NCBI RefSeq assembly: GCF_002979535.1 | Contig: NZ_PCPB01000001.1 | Location: 310,001 to 374,000 of the forward strand | DNA: 64,000 bases | Source of the DNA: Brevundimonas sp. MYb52 | GTDB taxonomy: Bacteria; Pseudomonadota; Alphaproteobacteria; Caulobacterales; Caulobacteraceae | Direction: 5' to 3' | In this document: positions 48,085 through 56,443 of the stretch, piece after piece | Position numbering within the stretch: the first letter of the stretch is position 1 | How the letters are laid out: every line of letters begins with the position of its first letter | Notes under the pieces: generated by a model | Database searches by the model: none | What the model was told of the DNA's origin: nothing | Seen by the model: only the letters and a program-made list of their open reading frames with translations | Translations under genes and position numbers: made by a program

Positions 48085-49353
48085 GTGATTAATCTTGATC
48101 GACGCGCCCTGTTGGCGGGCCTGGGGGCGGCAGCCCTGTCTCAACCCGCATGGGCGACCCCGCGTCCGGGCCTCGCTGTGCCGGGCGTTCCTGCCGCACC
48201 CGCCGAGCATGTCGGCATGTCGGCCGCTCGGCTGAAGGCCATTGACGCCATGATGAACGACTTCATCGCGCGAAAGAAAATCCCGGGGGCGGTCACCGCC
48301 ATTGCTCGTCACAACCGGCTGGTGCAGTTCCAGGCCTACGGCCAGTCGGATCCCTCGGCGGGCGTCGCCATGCGACTGGATTCGACGTTTCCGATGATGT
48401 CGTCCACCAAGCCGGTCACCGCCGTGGCCTTGCTCCAGCAGATCGATGCGGGACGCGTCCGGTTGGACGATCCCATCTCGAAGTTCATCCCGGAATTGAA
48501 AACCTTCCGGGGGGTGGTCAAGGCAGGCGTCGCGCCCCCGGCCTGGGGCTCGGACTATACCGACGATCAGCTCGAACCGCAGATGCGCGAGATCACCATC
48601 AAGGACCTCGCTACCCACACCTCCGGCCTTAACGCCTTCCCGCGCCGTGAACCCGGAGAGACGCTTGGCGAGGCGGTCCCCAGGTTTTCAGATTTGGTGC
48701 TGGCTTTCCAACCAGGGTCCCGGTGGGGATATTCCCCGCTCACCGGCGCGGACGTGCTGGCCCGCGTGGTCGAGATCACCTCAGGCCAGTCCTATGATCT
48801 CTACCTGCAGGACCACATCTTCGATCCTGTCGGCATGACCGACACCACCTATGTTCCCATGGACGAGCAGCGGTCTCGCCAGGCGAAGCTGTTCAAGCCG
48901 GGTGGCGAAGGATGGGTCCCGATGGGGTTCGCGGGATTCAACGGAGAGCCTTCGCCGTACAAGCCTGGAGGCTTCGGTCTCATCAGCACGGCCCGGGACT
49001 ATCTGCTCTTTCAGACCATGCTGCTCAACGAGGGCGCGATCCACGGGCGGCGCATCCTGAGCCGTGAGGCCGTCGCGCTGATGCACTCGAACCTGATCGG
49101 TAACCTCTATTCCGGTTTCGACGGCGACGAACAGGGGCTGGGTTTCGGCGTCCTGGTGCAAATCGTGCTGGACTCCGCCAAGGCGGTCAAACTGCCTCGG
49201 GCCAACGGAGCCTATGGTTGGCAGGGCGCCTTCGGAACCATGACCTGGACCGACCCGGCGCTGGATGTTGCGGCGACGCTCATGATGAGTTTTCCCGATG
49301 CGGACGTTCAACGCGAGTTCCAGCTCGCCGTCCGCAGCGCTGTTGTCGATTGA
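48085..49353 (+). CDS. Exported serine hydrolase of the beta-lactamase/esterase fold (second)
   Basis: A protein of 422 residues from a GTG behind TTGGAGA. The leader has twin arginines (LDRRALLAGLGAAAL). The SxxK motif is Ser106-x-x-Lys109 in PMMSSTKPVTAV; RWGYSPLTGADVLARVVEI and YGWQGAFGT are the other two motif sites. It is a paralogue of the gene at 32830, with the same Tyr-Ser-Pro variation, and like that gene sits behind an operator copy. A role as an esterase acting on the same glycoside is likely. Confidence 0.85.
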   Translation: MINLDRRALLAGLGAAALSQPAWATPRPGLAVPGVPAAPAEHVGMSAARLKAIDAMMNDFIARKKIPGAVTAIARHNRLVQFQAYGQSDPSAGVAMRLDSTFPMMSSTKPVTAVALLQQIDAGRVRLDDPISKFIPELKTFRGVVKAGVAPPAWGSDYTDDQLEPQMREITIKDLATHTSGLNAFPRREPGETLGEAVPRFSDLVLAFQPGSRWGYSPLTGADVLARVVEITSGQSYDLYLQDHIFDPVGMTDTTYVPMDEQRSRQAKLFKPGGEGWVPMGFAGFNGEPSPYKPGGFGLISTARDYLLFQTMLLNEGAIHGRRILSREAVALMHSNLIGNLYSGFDGDEQGLGFGVLVQIVLDSAKAVKLPRANGAYGWQGAFGTMTWTDPALDVAATLMMSFPDADVQREFQLAVRSAVVD

Positions 49354-49505
49354 AGCCGCTGCTGATCAGCAGGGATCAAAGGCGATCGGGGCCAGCCCGT
49401 GCTCAGGCCAGGGCCGGGCGCGCCTAATGGTCAGCGATAATGGCGTAGACGCCCCTGCGCGCCGGACATTCCCGCCAATCCGGCGCTCCGCTCAAGGATG
49501 ATGTG

Positions 49506-50432
49506 ATGTTGAAACCCCTGATTGCGACCCTGGCGTCCTTTGTCTTGCTGGGTTGCGCTGCGTCGCGGCCCGCCCCGGCTTATGAGACCAAGGGGCCGAT
49601 AGAAGCGAAATACCAGGCCGAGGGCCCCTGGACCGTGGTTCACGCCGTGTCGGACGCGCCTTGTGACCGGGAAAACAATCTGTGTGACCTCTGGTACCCC
49701 GCTGAACTTGGAAGAAACCCCATCACCGGCCTCCAGAGCGGGTTCCGCCACCCCGCGATCAGCTGGGCCAACGGATCCGGGCAGCAGCCGGAAGTCTACG
49801 CCTCCTATCTGAAGCATCTCGCGTCATGGGGTTTTGTCATCATCGCCGCGCGCGACAGCAGCACGAAAGACGGCGCCACGACAGCGGACGCCGCCCGCTA
49901 TCTGATCGCCCAGTCCCAAACCCCTTCCAGCGTCTTCCACGACAGGATCGATTCCTCGCGCTTTGCCGCTGTCGGCCATTCCCAGGGTGGATCCGCGATC
50001 ACCAGCCTCCATGTGCACCGTAGCCCCCTGTTCACAACCTACATGGGGTTCCACACGGCGCCCGGCTGGTTCGCCAACTGGTGTTGCGACGTTCACCCGA
50101 ACGCCTACGCCGGAACGACGGTGACCGCGCCCATCTTCCAGTGGACCAGTGTCCCGGATTCCGGCAAGCCCGACTGGTACGACCCGGTGCCGGACTCGGC
50201 GCCCAAGGCCTTTGCCTTGCTCACCCATGCCCGACACGCCGACATTGCGGGCGTCCCTGAATGCCGGGACCAACCCTGCGCCCAGGGAATCTATCCCTAT
50301 CTCGGCTATTCGACGGCGTGGCTGATGTGGCAGATGCAGGGCGCTGAGGACGGCCATGCGGCCTTTAGGCCCTCTGGCGAGTTCTTCCTTCCCGACAGCA
50401 ACTGGTCGATGAGCCTGTCGAACATCCCATGA
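49506..50432 (+). CDS. Lipoprotein alpha/beta-hydrolase
   Basis: A protein of 308 residues; ATG at 49506 with AAGGA seven bases upstream is preferred to GTG at 49503. The lipobox FVLLGC puts the lipid on Cys17. The nucleophile elbow is GHSQGGS with Ser159, and NGSGQQP is the oxyanion region. Six or more cysteines in the mature part suggest disulfides. It is of the chlorophyllase/poly-ester-hydrolase-like type, with unknown substrate. It ends the GH1 unit. Confidence 0.78.
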   Translation: MLKPLIATLASFVLLGCAASRPAPAYETKGPIEAKYQAEGPWTVVHAVSDAPCDRENNLCDLWYPAELGRNPITGLQSGFRHPAISWANGSGQQPEVYASYLKHLASWGFVIIAARDSSTKDGATTADAARYLIAQSQTPSSVFHDRIDSSRFAAVGHSQGGSAITSLHVHRSPLFTTYMGFHTAPGWFANWCCDVHPNAYAGTTVTAPIFQWTSVPDSGKPDWYDPVPDSAPKAFALLTHARHADIAGVPECRDQPCAQGIYPYLGYSTAWLMWQMQGAEDGHAAFRPSGEFFLPDSNWSMSLSNIP

Positions 50433-50493
50433 GGGGTTCGGTGGGCAGCCCGGGGTCGTGCGGAGACTAGGCCGACGGCGCCTTTACCGTCGG

Positions 50494-50661
50494 GTCCGCA
50501 AGCCCTTCCGCGCCCTGCGTCTGGATCGTCACAACGCCCCTCTCCGCGACGAGCGCGTCGCCGAGAGGGGCGTGGTGGACCACGCCACGACCTATCTCGC
50601 GACCGTGATCGACTTCAATCTGGCGCTTGCCGCGGATCTCAAATCCTCGCAACGGGGCGGC
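50494..50661 (+). pseudogene. RadC fragment, decayed
   Basis: The frame reads FRALRLDRHNAPLRDER and RGVVDHA, matching FRVLFLDKRNGLLLDEF and GTVDHA of the RadC-like gene at 52637, then jumps to YLATVIDFNLALAAD, which matches YVATVVDCYLALSAG of the same gene. The intervening part is missing and there is no N-terminal domain, so it is a broken partial copy. Confidence 0.6.
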
Positions 50662-50670
50662 AGACAAGGG

Positions 50671-51136
50671 TTTCAATACTGGAGGGCTGTGGGAGGTTCA
50701 GGCGCTGGCCTGACGGCTTCATCGAGCCGGATCTGGAAACGGGCCGCTGGTTGCGAACCCTATCCCCCTCGGGGGGAGGCGGCCCTGCAATCCGAGAACG
50801 GCATGCCGGGGATCGGCCCTTATCCCTGGCCTGTTCTCGCGAGACGCCCGCTCGAAGGCCTTCACCCTGGCCGGGGTGGCAGACGGCGCCATCGTCGAAG
50901 AAGTCCAGCCGCGTCCTGAGACCAGTTTCGAAATCGGCCTCTAGAACCATTGGCGGGCTCGAAGCGAGGCCAGTCGCAACGGAGGCGGTCCCGAGAGCTC
51001 TGATCCCCGACGCCGGATTTCATTTCCAGACTGGACCAGCGACGCGCGTCGTCCAGCGATATGGGTAAACGCTCGCCGACGTGATCAGGCGCGCCGGGCA
51101 GGCGGAGAAAGCCATCCTCCCGGCCAGGATGGTTCG
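50671..51136. other. Gap with probable gene debris
   Basis: Short coding-like stretches occur in changing plus-strand frames (for example PDGFIEPDLETGRWLRT near 50697-50750 and GAIVEEVQPRPETSFEIGL ending at TAG 50942-50944). I do not recognise the source. Confidence 0.4.
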
Positions 51137-52003
51137 CTAGAGGCGGATCAAGGATTGAGGGAGCCCGGGCGTCTTGACCCGGACGGCGTACAGCCCGCCG
51201 AGCGAGGGCTGGGCCGAGCGGACGGCGGCGTCCTGACCCAGCCAGGCCGTGGTGCAATAGAGGGTGCGCAGGTCGTCGCCGCCGAAGACGGCTTTCGTCA
51301 CCGTTCTGACCGGCAAGGGGATCGTGGCCAGGCGAGCGCCGTCCGGCGAAAATCTCGCGACGCCGGATCCGTTGAACAGTCCGACGTGAACCACGCCGTC
51401 GCTGTCGACGGAAGGGCCGTCGGGATAGGCCTCCGTGAGTTCGGCGAAGAGGCGCCGGTTCGACAATCCGCCCGCGTCTTGATCGAAGGCGTAGATGCGG
51501 CGTCCCAGGGTGTCGTTGAAATACAGTGTCCGGCCGTCTGGGCTCATAGCCGGCCCGTTGGTGACCCGGTATCCGTCGTCATGGCGCGTCAGCGCGCCGC
51601 GATCCCAGACATAGAGGGCGCCGCTGTCCTCTCGTTCGCTGTCGTCCATGGATCCGAACCACAGACGACCGTCCGGGCCGACAAATCCGTCATTGAGCCT
51701 GTTCTGCGGTCTCTCGGGCTCGATCGTCTGCAGGAATGAAAAGCGGCCTGTGGCGGGGTCAAAGCGGTGCAAACCCTGGCGCAGGCCGCAGATCAGGGAG
51801 CCGTCCTCGGCCGGGAGGGCGAACCCGATCTGGTCCGGCGCTCTCCACGAGGTCTTCGACCCGTCGTCCACGCCGTAGCGGTGCAGGGCCTTGCCCTTGA
51901 TGTCGACGAACCAGACCGCGCGGTCGCTTTCAATCCAGACGGGACCTTCGGCGAGCTGAGCGCGGAGATCCCAGATCAATGTCGGCTCTCGGGACTGAAA
52001 CAT
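51137..52003 (-). CDS. SMP-30/gluconolactonase family sugar lactonase
   Basis: A protein of 288 residues, six-bladed propeller type. Candidate metal ligands Glu19 (AEGPVW), Asn149 (VTNGPA) and Asp200 (PDGPSVD), with NRLNDG and FGSMD also conserved. It opens sugar lactones. It is the probable missing step between the aldose 1-dehydrogenase at 16992 and the aldonate dehydratase at 15205, though it is 34 kb away and has no operator copy upstream. The ATG at 52003 begins right before the conserved region. Confidence 0.87.
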   Translation of the reverse strand: MFQSREPTLIWDLRAQLAEGPVWIESDRAVWFVDIKGKALHRYGVDDGSKTSWRAPDQIGFALPAEDGSLICGLRQGLHRFDPATGRFSFLQTIEPERPQNRLNDGFVGPDGRLWFGSMDDSEREDSGALYVWDRGALTRHDDGYRVTNGPAMSPDGRTLYFNDTLGRRIYAFDQDAGGLSNRRLFAELTEAYPDGPSVDSDGVVHVGLFNGSGVARFSPDGARLATIPLPVRTVTKAVFGGDDLRTLYCTTAWLGQDAAVRSAQPSLGGLYAVRVKTPGLPQSLIRL

Positions 52004-52636
52004 GAGGGTCTCGCGGAAGAGGGCGGCTCTGGCTCGGGCGCGGCCGTGCCCGCCCGGAGGGCGGAACGGGCGGGCGCCGGCCTGTGGCTGGAAAGAGCGC
52101 CATGGCGGAAGGCCGTGGCGCCGACGGATTCTGAACGCTGATGGGGCTTTCGTCCATGCAAACGCACCACTGCCGTAAGGATAGTGCGCCTGCAGCGGGT
52201 CGCCAACGCGCCGCCTCTGGCCGGCCGGCGCACGCTCTTTGAAGATCTGCACACCGCAGGCGTCGGACATCAACTGGTCTCCGCCGACCTGATCGGCGCA
52301 GGCCATCACCGCGGCCGCCTTGGCTTTCATCCGCCGTTCGTTCCAGGTCGCGGCGTCGGCAGTGCGACCGAAGCACAGCCCGTCGCCCTTGCCCGCATCG
52401 CTCCGGAGAAAACCGCCGCTGGCGCGTGAAGGCAGGGCGTTTTCGCAGGGGTCAGCCCGGCCTCGGAGCGGTGAGCAAACAGTGGGGAGAAAGCCGGTGG
52501 TGATCAGCATCCCGAAAATGGACGGAGCGCGGCCCGATCCCGCAAGGCGGCCAGGCCAGCACGACACAGATGGGGAAAGGAAGGGGGGAGGCGGGCGCCT
52601 TTCCGGATGAGGCGTGAAGCGACCTAGGAGTTTGCC
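52004..52636. other. Gap without a recognised gene
   Basis: The minus strand stays open through here in the lactonase frame, but the sequence is Arg/Pro-rich and matches nothing I know. The plus strand has only short frames. No operator copy is present. Confidence 0.4.
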
Positions 52637-53263
52637 ATGCGATCTGTGTCGAGCCATGAACCTGACCACCCCGGCCGTCGCCGTACGGCTGCCGATCACC
52701 CGCCGCTCGAAGAACTGGCTGAGCGGGATCTGCTTGCCCTGATGCTCAGTCGGGGCACGTCTCTTCGGGATCCCTGGCTCGCCGCCGGCAACCTGCTCGA
52801 TCGGTTCGGCGCCCTGGCCGCCGTGGTCGCAGCGGACGCGCCGGAACTGGCCCGTACGCCAGGTCTGGACGGCGACGCCGTCGCCAACCTCAAACTGCTT
52901 CGACAGATATGCGTCCAGCTGGTCCGGTCCGAAGTGGGCGCCAGGCCCCTGATCTCTTCCTGGAAAGCGTTGCTGGCCTATGTTCGCGTCGCCCTGGCTC
53001 ACGAACCCCGTGAGCAGTTTCGGGTTCTCTTTCTGGACAAGCGAAACGGTCTGCTGCTCGACGAGTTCGTGGCCCATGGAACCGTAGACCACGCACCTGT
53101 CTATAACGCAGGCCCAGGCCGTGTCGCCCGCCTGGGTCGCGTGCCCGACATCGCCGAGACCCGCGACTATGTGGCCACGGTCGTGGACTGCTACCTCGCG
53201 CTCAGCGCGGGGCGGCGGCTGACCAGTTCGCGCCAATGCGCCTCCAGGGAGACGGGGCGATGA
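52637..53263 (+). CDS. RadC-like protein lacking the JAMM metal motif
   Basis: A protein of 208 residues from an ATG after TAGGAG. The N-terminal half is RadC-like (LLALMLSRG at 32-40, helix-hairpin-helix-type region, EQFRVLFLDKRNGLLLDEF at 126-144, GTVDHAPVY at 148-156). Normal RadC continues with the metal-binding HNHPSGDP; here that whole block is absent and GPGRVARLGRVPDIAETR follows at once. So the metallo-isopeptidase activity should be lost. It is first in a four-gene overlapping unit with HTH and AlpA genes. Confidence 0.75.
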   Translation: MRSVSSHEPDHPGRRRTAADHPPLEELAERDLLALMLSRGTSLRDPWLAAGNLLDRFGALAAVVAADAPELARTPGLDGDAVANLKLLRQICVQLVRSEVGARPLISSWKALLAYVRVALAHEPREQFRVLFLDKRNGLLLDEFVAHGTVDHAPVYNAGPGRVARLGRVPDIAETRDYVATVVDCYLALSAGRRLTSSRQCASRETGR

Positions 53264-53544
53264 TCCCGGATCGCGATATTGAAGGGGAAGCGCCTTCGAC
53301 GGATGGGGACGAGGATCTGCTGACCCGCGCGGAGGCCTCGGCCTTCCTGGCGCTGCTGGGAGTCCGGCTCAAGCCCGCCACCCTCGCGCGTCTCTGGTCG
53401 ACCGCGTCCAACGGCCCGCCGTGCCGACATATACGCTCGAGGCCCTATTACCCGCGCGGATTGCTGCGGGTCTGGGCGAAGGCCCAGATCACCGAGGTGA
53501 GGACCGGCGCGCCCCCGGCGGCCAGGAGCCGCGGCCGTGCGTGA
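53260..53544 (+). CDS. Small helix-turn-helix protein (excisionase-like)
   Basis: A protein of 94 residues from an ATG overlapping the RadC stop (ATGA). An acidic start is followed by LLTRAEASAFLALLGVRLKP and RPYYPRGLLRVWAKAQ, the layout of excisionase/MerR-like DNA-binding domains (about residues 20-72). Likely a regulator or excisionase of a mobile element. Confidence 0.6.
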   Translation: MIPDRDIEGEAPSTDGDEDLLTRAEASAFLALLGVRLKPATLARLWSTASNGPPCRHIRSRPYYPRGLLRVWAKAQITEVRTGAPPAARSRGRA

Positions 53545-53728
53545 GAATGGCGTTCTCCATCGCCCGACGCTGGACGGGCTGCTCGCGGATCCCACGACGC
53601 GCTTCGCCCTGAAGTCCGTGATCAAGGCCTGGGCCGGACGGGATGGCCTCGATGCCGAGCATGACGCCCGTCTCCTGCATGCAGCCCTCGTCACGACCGT
53701 CGACCGTCGACTGGGTCTGGCGCCATGA
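53537..53728 (+). CDS. Small protein of unknown function in the RadC-AlpA unit
   Basis: A protein of 63 residues from a GTG that overlaps the end of the previous gene, and its own stop overlaps the next start as ATGA. It is mostly helical in character (TRFALKSVIKAWAGRDGLDA). No family is recognised; the double overlap is the main support. Confidence 0.5.
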   Translation: MRENGVLHRPTLDGLLADPTTRFALKSVIKAWAGRDGLDAEHDARLLHAALVTTVDRRLGLAP

Positions 53729-54144
53729 GTTTCCGGGTGGATGGTGAAGCCGTCGATGCTGGCGGACCTGAGGATCGGCTGCTGCCATGGGGGCGCGTCC
53801 GGGACATAGCGGGCATCAGCCGGACCACGGCGTGGCGGATGCAGCGGAGCGGTGATTTTCCGACCCCGGTGCCGGTGTCGCCGGGCCGGGTCGGTTGGTG
53901 GGAGAGCGAGCTCACGGCCTGGAAAGGGACGCGGGGCGCGGCCAAGCCGCTGGCCCCGCCTTCAAGTCCGCGGCTGCCCGGCATCCCGCGGCGGGCGCCA
54001 GGGCGTTCCATGACGGCGCCATCGGATGGGGGCAGGGCACGTGAGAGCGCGGCGGAAAGTCCGATGAAACAGCCCGAGAGGCGGCCGGAACGTAAGCAGC
54101 GCGCACGCCCGGTCCATGTCGACCAGATCGACTTCGGCTTCTAG
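53725..54144 (+). CDS. AlpA-family phage-type regulatory protein
   Basis: A protein of 139 residues coupled by ATGA overlap to the preceding small gene. AlpA-type DNA-binding domain at about residues 20-68: WGRVRDIAGISRTTAWRMQR, FPTPVPVSPGRVGWWESEL. The rest is a disordered Pro/Arg-rich tail. AlpA proteins control excision of integrated elements, so this unit is probably left from or part of an integrative element, although no integrase is in the window. Confidence 0.75.
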   Translation: MSFRVDGEAVDAGGPEDRLLPWGRVRDIAGISRTTAWRMQRSGDFPTPVPVSPGRVGWWESELTAWKGTRGAAKPLAPPSSPRLPGIPRRAPGRSMTAPSDGGRARESAAESPMKQPERRPERKQRARPVHVDQIDFGF

Positions 54145-54493
54145 ATGATCAAGCTTTGCCTTAAGAAGGGGGCGTGGGGGCGACCGACCTCGCCTTCACA
54201 GACAGTTCGGACCGTCTCTCGCCGAGCGGGGCGAACTGTCGCCAGGTCGCGCGACGGCTGGCTCCGATGGCCCGTTTCCTCGCCTCATGAGATAGGCCAG
54301 ACTGGTGTTGCGGAATCACGCAACGGGCGCGCGCAGAAATGGCAGATTCCATGACAGGCCAGTCGGGCTTTGAAGTTTATCGCGGCAAGGGCCGCCACGC
54401 CCGCAGGATCGGCGCGGCCTCAGGCGGCCTGTTTTTCAACCTCTTCATGGCATGGATGCGCGGGAGGGGTTGAAGCGGGTTGATGGCCGACTT
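54145..54493. other. Gap without a gene
   Basis: No supported coding sequence. It holds one inverted repeat, GACAGTTCG at 54201-54209 with CGAACTGTC at 54232-54240, of unknown meaning. Confidence 0.4.
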
Positions 54494-54892
54494 CTAGGTC
54501 GGATCCGGATCAAGTTCTCCGAATTCGCGTCCGACTTGTCTCCCGCGGACGGTCTTCATCAGGTCGGCATTCAGGCGCGGACGATCCCAGGCGGTCGTGG
54601 CGGTGCGTACCCCCGCCAGTTCTTCGGGGAAGTTCAGATAGGTGAAGACTCGATCCACGACCTCGATCATCAGGGTCCTCATCTCGTCATCGGAAATCCG
54701 GCTGACTTTCGTCCAGGGAATGTCTCCGTAGGGCGTTACGACTGTCACGTCCGTGTAGTCGCCGGCGGCGGAGCGGGGGAACGTCCCGGCGTGCAACGTC
54801 TCTAGGCCGGTGTTGCGCACGCATGTTTCCACGATGGCCAGCGCGAGGCGCTCCGTGCTGCGTTGCTCCCCCGCAGTCGTCTCTTCGGTCAA
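54494..54892 (-). CDS. Hypothetical protein, 132 residues
   Basis: A TTG start follows GGAGG at good spacing. The product is acidic and well-composed for a globular protein (SAAGDYTDVTVVTPYGDIPW, DDEMRTLMIEVVDRVFTYL) but belongs to no family I know. It lies directly next to the AlpA unit, so an origin with the mobile element is plausible. Confidence 0.55.
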   Translation of the reverse strand: MTEETTAGEQRSTERLALAIVETCVRNTGLETLHAGTFPRSAAGDYTDVTVVTPYGDIPWTKVSRISDDEMRTLMIEVVDRVFTYLNFPEELAGVRTATTAWDRPRLNADLMKTVRGRQVGREFGELDPDPT

Positions 54893-55104
54893 CGGCCTGC
54901 CTCCATGTCAAACCTCTTGTGGGCGGAGCTCATTGACGCCCGGTTGGGGTGCAGCGCCGTCGCCCCGAGGCGTGGCAGAGAGTTTGACTTCTATCATAGA
55001 CCGTCCGCCGGCTGACGTTGGCCCAGGTTAGGCGTTGCTATCCCAAACGCAAACATGGGCCTCCCTTCTGGCCGCTGCCGCCAAATCCAGCTTCCGGGGT
55101 TTCA

Positions 55105-55116
55105 GACAACGTTTTC
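55105..55116 (+). promoter_or_regulatory. LacI-type operator copy, GACAACGTTTTC
   Basis: A full-consensus copy, 157 bases before the thiolase start. Confidence 0.75.
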
Positions 55117-55273
55117 GATGTTATGGCTTCTCGTCCGCGCAGAGCCTGTCTCGTTCGAGGCGTTTCGCCGGAGTCGAGTGTCGCCGAGATTTTGGCGGCG
55201 AGGCCATTGAATGCCGAGCATCCGCGCTGCGGGTGCAACGGCCTGGGCGTTCGCCCAGACGCAGGAGCGGGTG

Positions 55274-56443
55274 ATGACGGACGTCGCAATCGTTGGCTGG
55301 GCGCATTCGCCCTTCGGCAAACTTGAGGCCGCAGATCTCGAAAGCCTTATCGAGCAGGTCGCGCACGGGGCCATCGTCGACGCAGGGCTGGATGATCACG
55401 ACATCGACGGCGTGTTCGTGGGCGTCTTCAACTCCGGCTTCAGCCGGCAGAGCTTCGCGTCCTCCCTCCCGATGAACAGCGCGCCGGGTTTGCGTTTCAA
55501 GCCGGCGGTGGGGATCGAGAACGCCTGCGCCACCGGCTCGGCGGCCATCCATGCGGCCAAGGATTTCATCGCCGCCGGACGCGGTCGGTTCGCCCTGGTC
55601 GTCGGCGCCGAGAAGATGACCCATGTCACCAGCGGTCAGGCGGGAGACTTCCTTCTGGGCGCCAGCTATCAGCGCGAGGAAGGCGATCTTCCGGGCGGGT
55701 TCGCCGGCGTCTTTGGCCGGATGGCGGAAACCTATTTTCAGCGCCACGGCGATCAGTCGGACGCGTTGGCGGCGATCGCGGCCAAGAACCACAGAAACGG
55801 GGTGGACAATCCCTACGCGCAGATGCGGAGGGACTTCGGGTTCGAGTTTTGCCGCCACCCCAGCGAGAAGAATCCGTTCGTCGCGGGCCCGTTGAAGCGA
55901 ACGGACTGCTCGCTGATTTCCGACGGCGCCGCCGCCCTGGTCCTGGCCGACGCCGATACCGCCGCCAGCCTGCGCCGGGCGGTGCGGATCAAGGCGGCGA
56001 TCCAGGTCAATGACTTCCTGCCCCTTTCCAGGCGGGACGCCATAACCTTCGAGGCCGGCGCGCTCGCCTGGTCGAAGGCCTTCGAGGCGTCAGGCCGGTC
56101 TCTGGGCGACCTGTCCTTCGTCGAGACCCACGACTGTTTCACCATCGCCGAGCTCATCGAATATGAGGCGATGGGGCTGACCGAAGCCGGGCAGGGCGCG
56201 CGGGCCGTGCTGGAGGGCTGGACCCAAGCCGACGGCCGACTTCCGGTGAACCGCTCCGGAGGGCTGAAGGCCAAGGGTCATCCCATCGGGGCGACCGGGG
56301 TGTCGATGCACGTCCTGTCGGCCATGCAACTGTGCGGCGAAGCGGGCGCCATGCAGCTCCCCCGCGCCGATGTCGCGGGGGTGTTCAACATGGGCGGCAC
56401 GGCGGTCGCCAACTATGTGTCGGTGCTGGAGCGCCTCGACTAG
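55274..56443 (+). CDS. Thiolase family protein (acyl-CoA acetyltransferase)
   Basis: A protein of 389 residues. The ATG at 55274 follows CAGGAGCG; an earlier ATG lacks a site. Nucleophile Cys85 in IENACATGSA, His286 in ETHDCFTIAE, and His336 in KAKGHPIGATG. The pattern without a second Cys near the C-terminus (FNMGGTAVANYV) points to the SCP-x-like thiolase branch. It would cleave a 3-ketoacyl-CoA. The stop shares bases with the convergent dehydrogenase stop. Confidence 0.88.
   Translation: MTDVAIVGWAHSPFGKLEAADLESLIEQVAHGAIVDAGLDDHDIDGVFVGVFNSGFSRQSFASSLPMNSAPGLRFKPAVGIENACATGSAAIHAAKDFIAAGRGRFALVVGAEKMTHVTSGQAGDFLLGASYQREEGDLPGGFAGVFGRMAETYFQRHGDQSDALAAIAAKNHRNGVDNPYAQMRRDFGFEFCRHPSEKNPFVAGPLKRTDCSLISDGAAALVLADADTAASLRRAVRIKAAIQVNDFLPLSRRDAITFEAGALAWSKAFEASGRSLGDLSFVETHDCFTIAELIEYEAMGLTEAGQGARAVLEGWTQADGRLPVNRSGGLKAKGHPIGATGVSMHVLSAMQLCGEAGAMQLPRADVAGVFNMGGTAVANYVSVLERLD

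Noticed and set aside
54201..54240. Inverted repeat GACAGTTCG/CGAACTGTC
   Set aside because: Spacer of 22 bases, no T-run and no adjacent gene start, so neither a terminator nor an operator can be supported.
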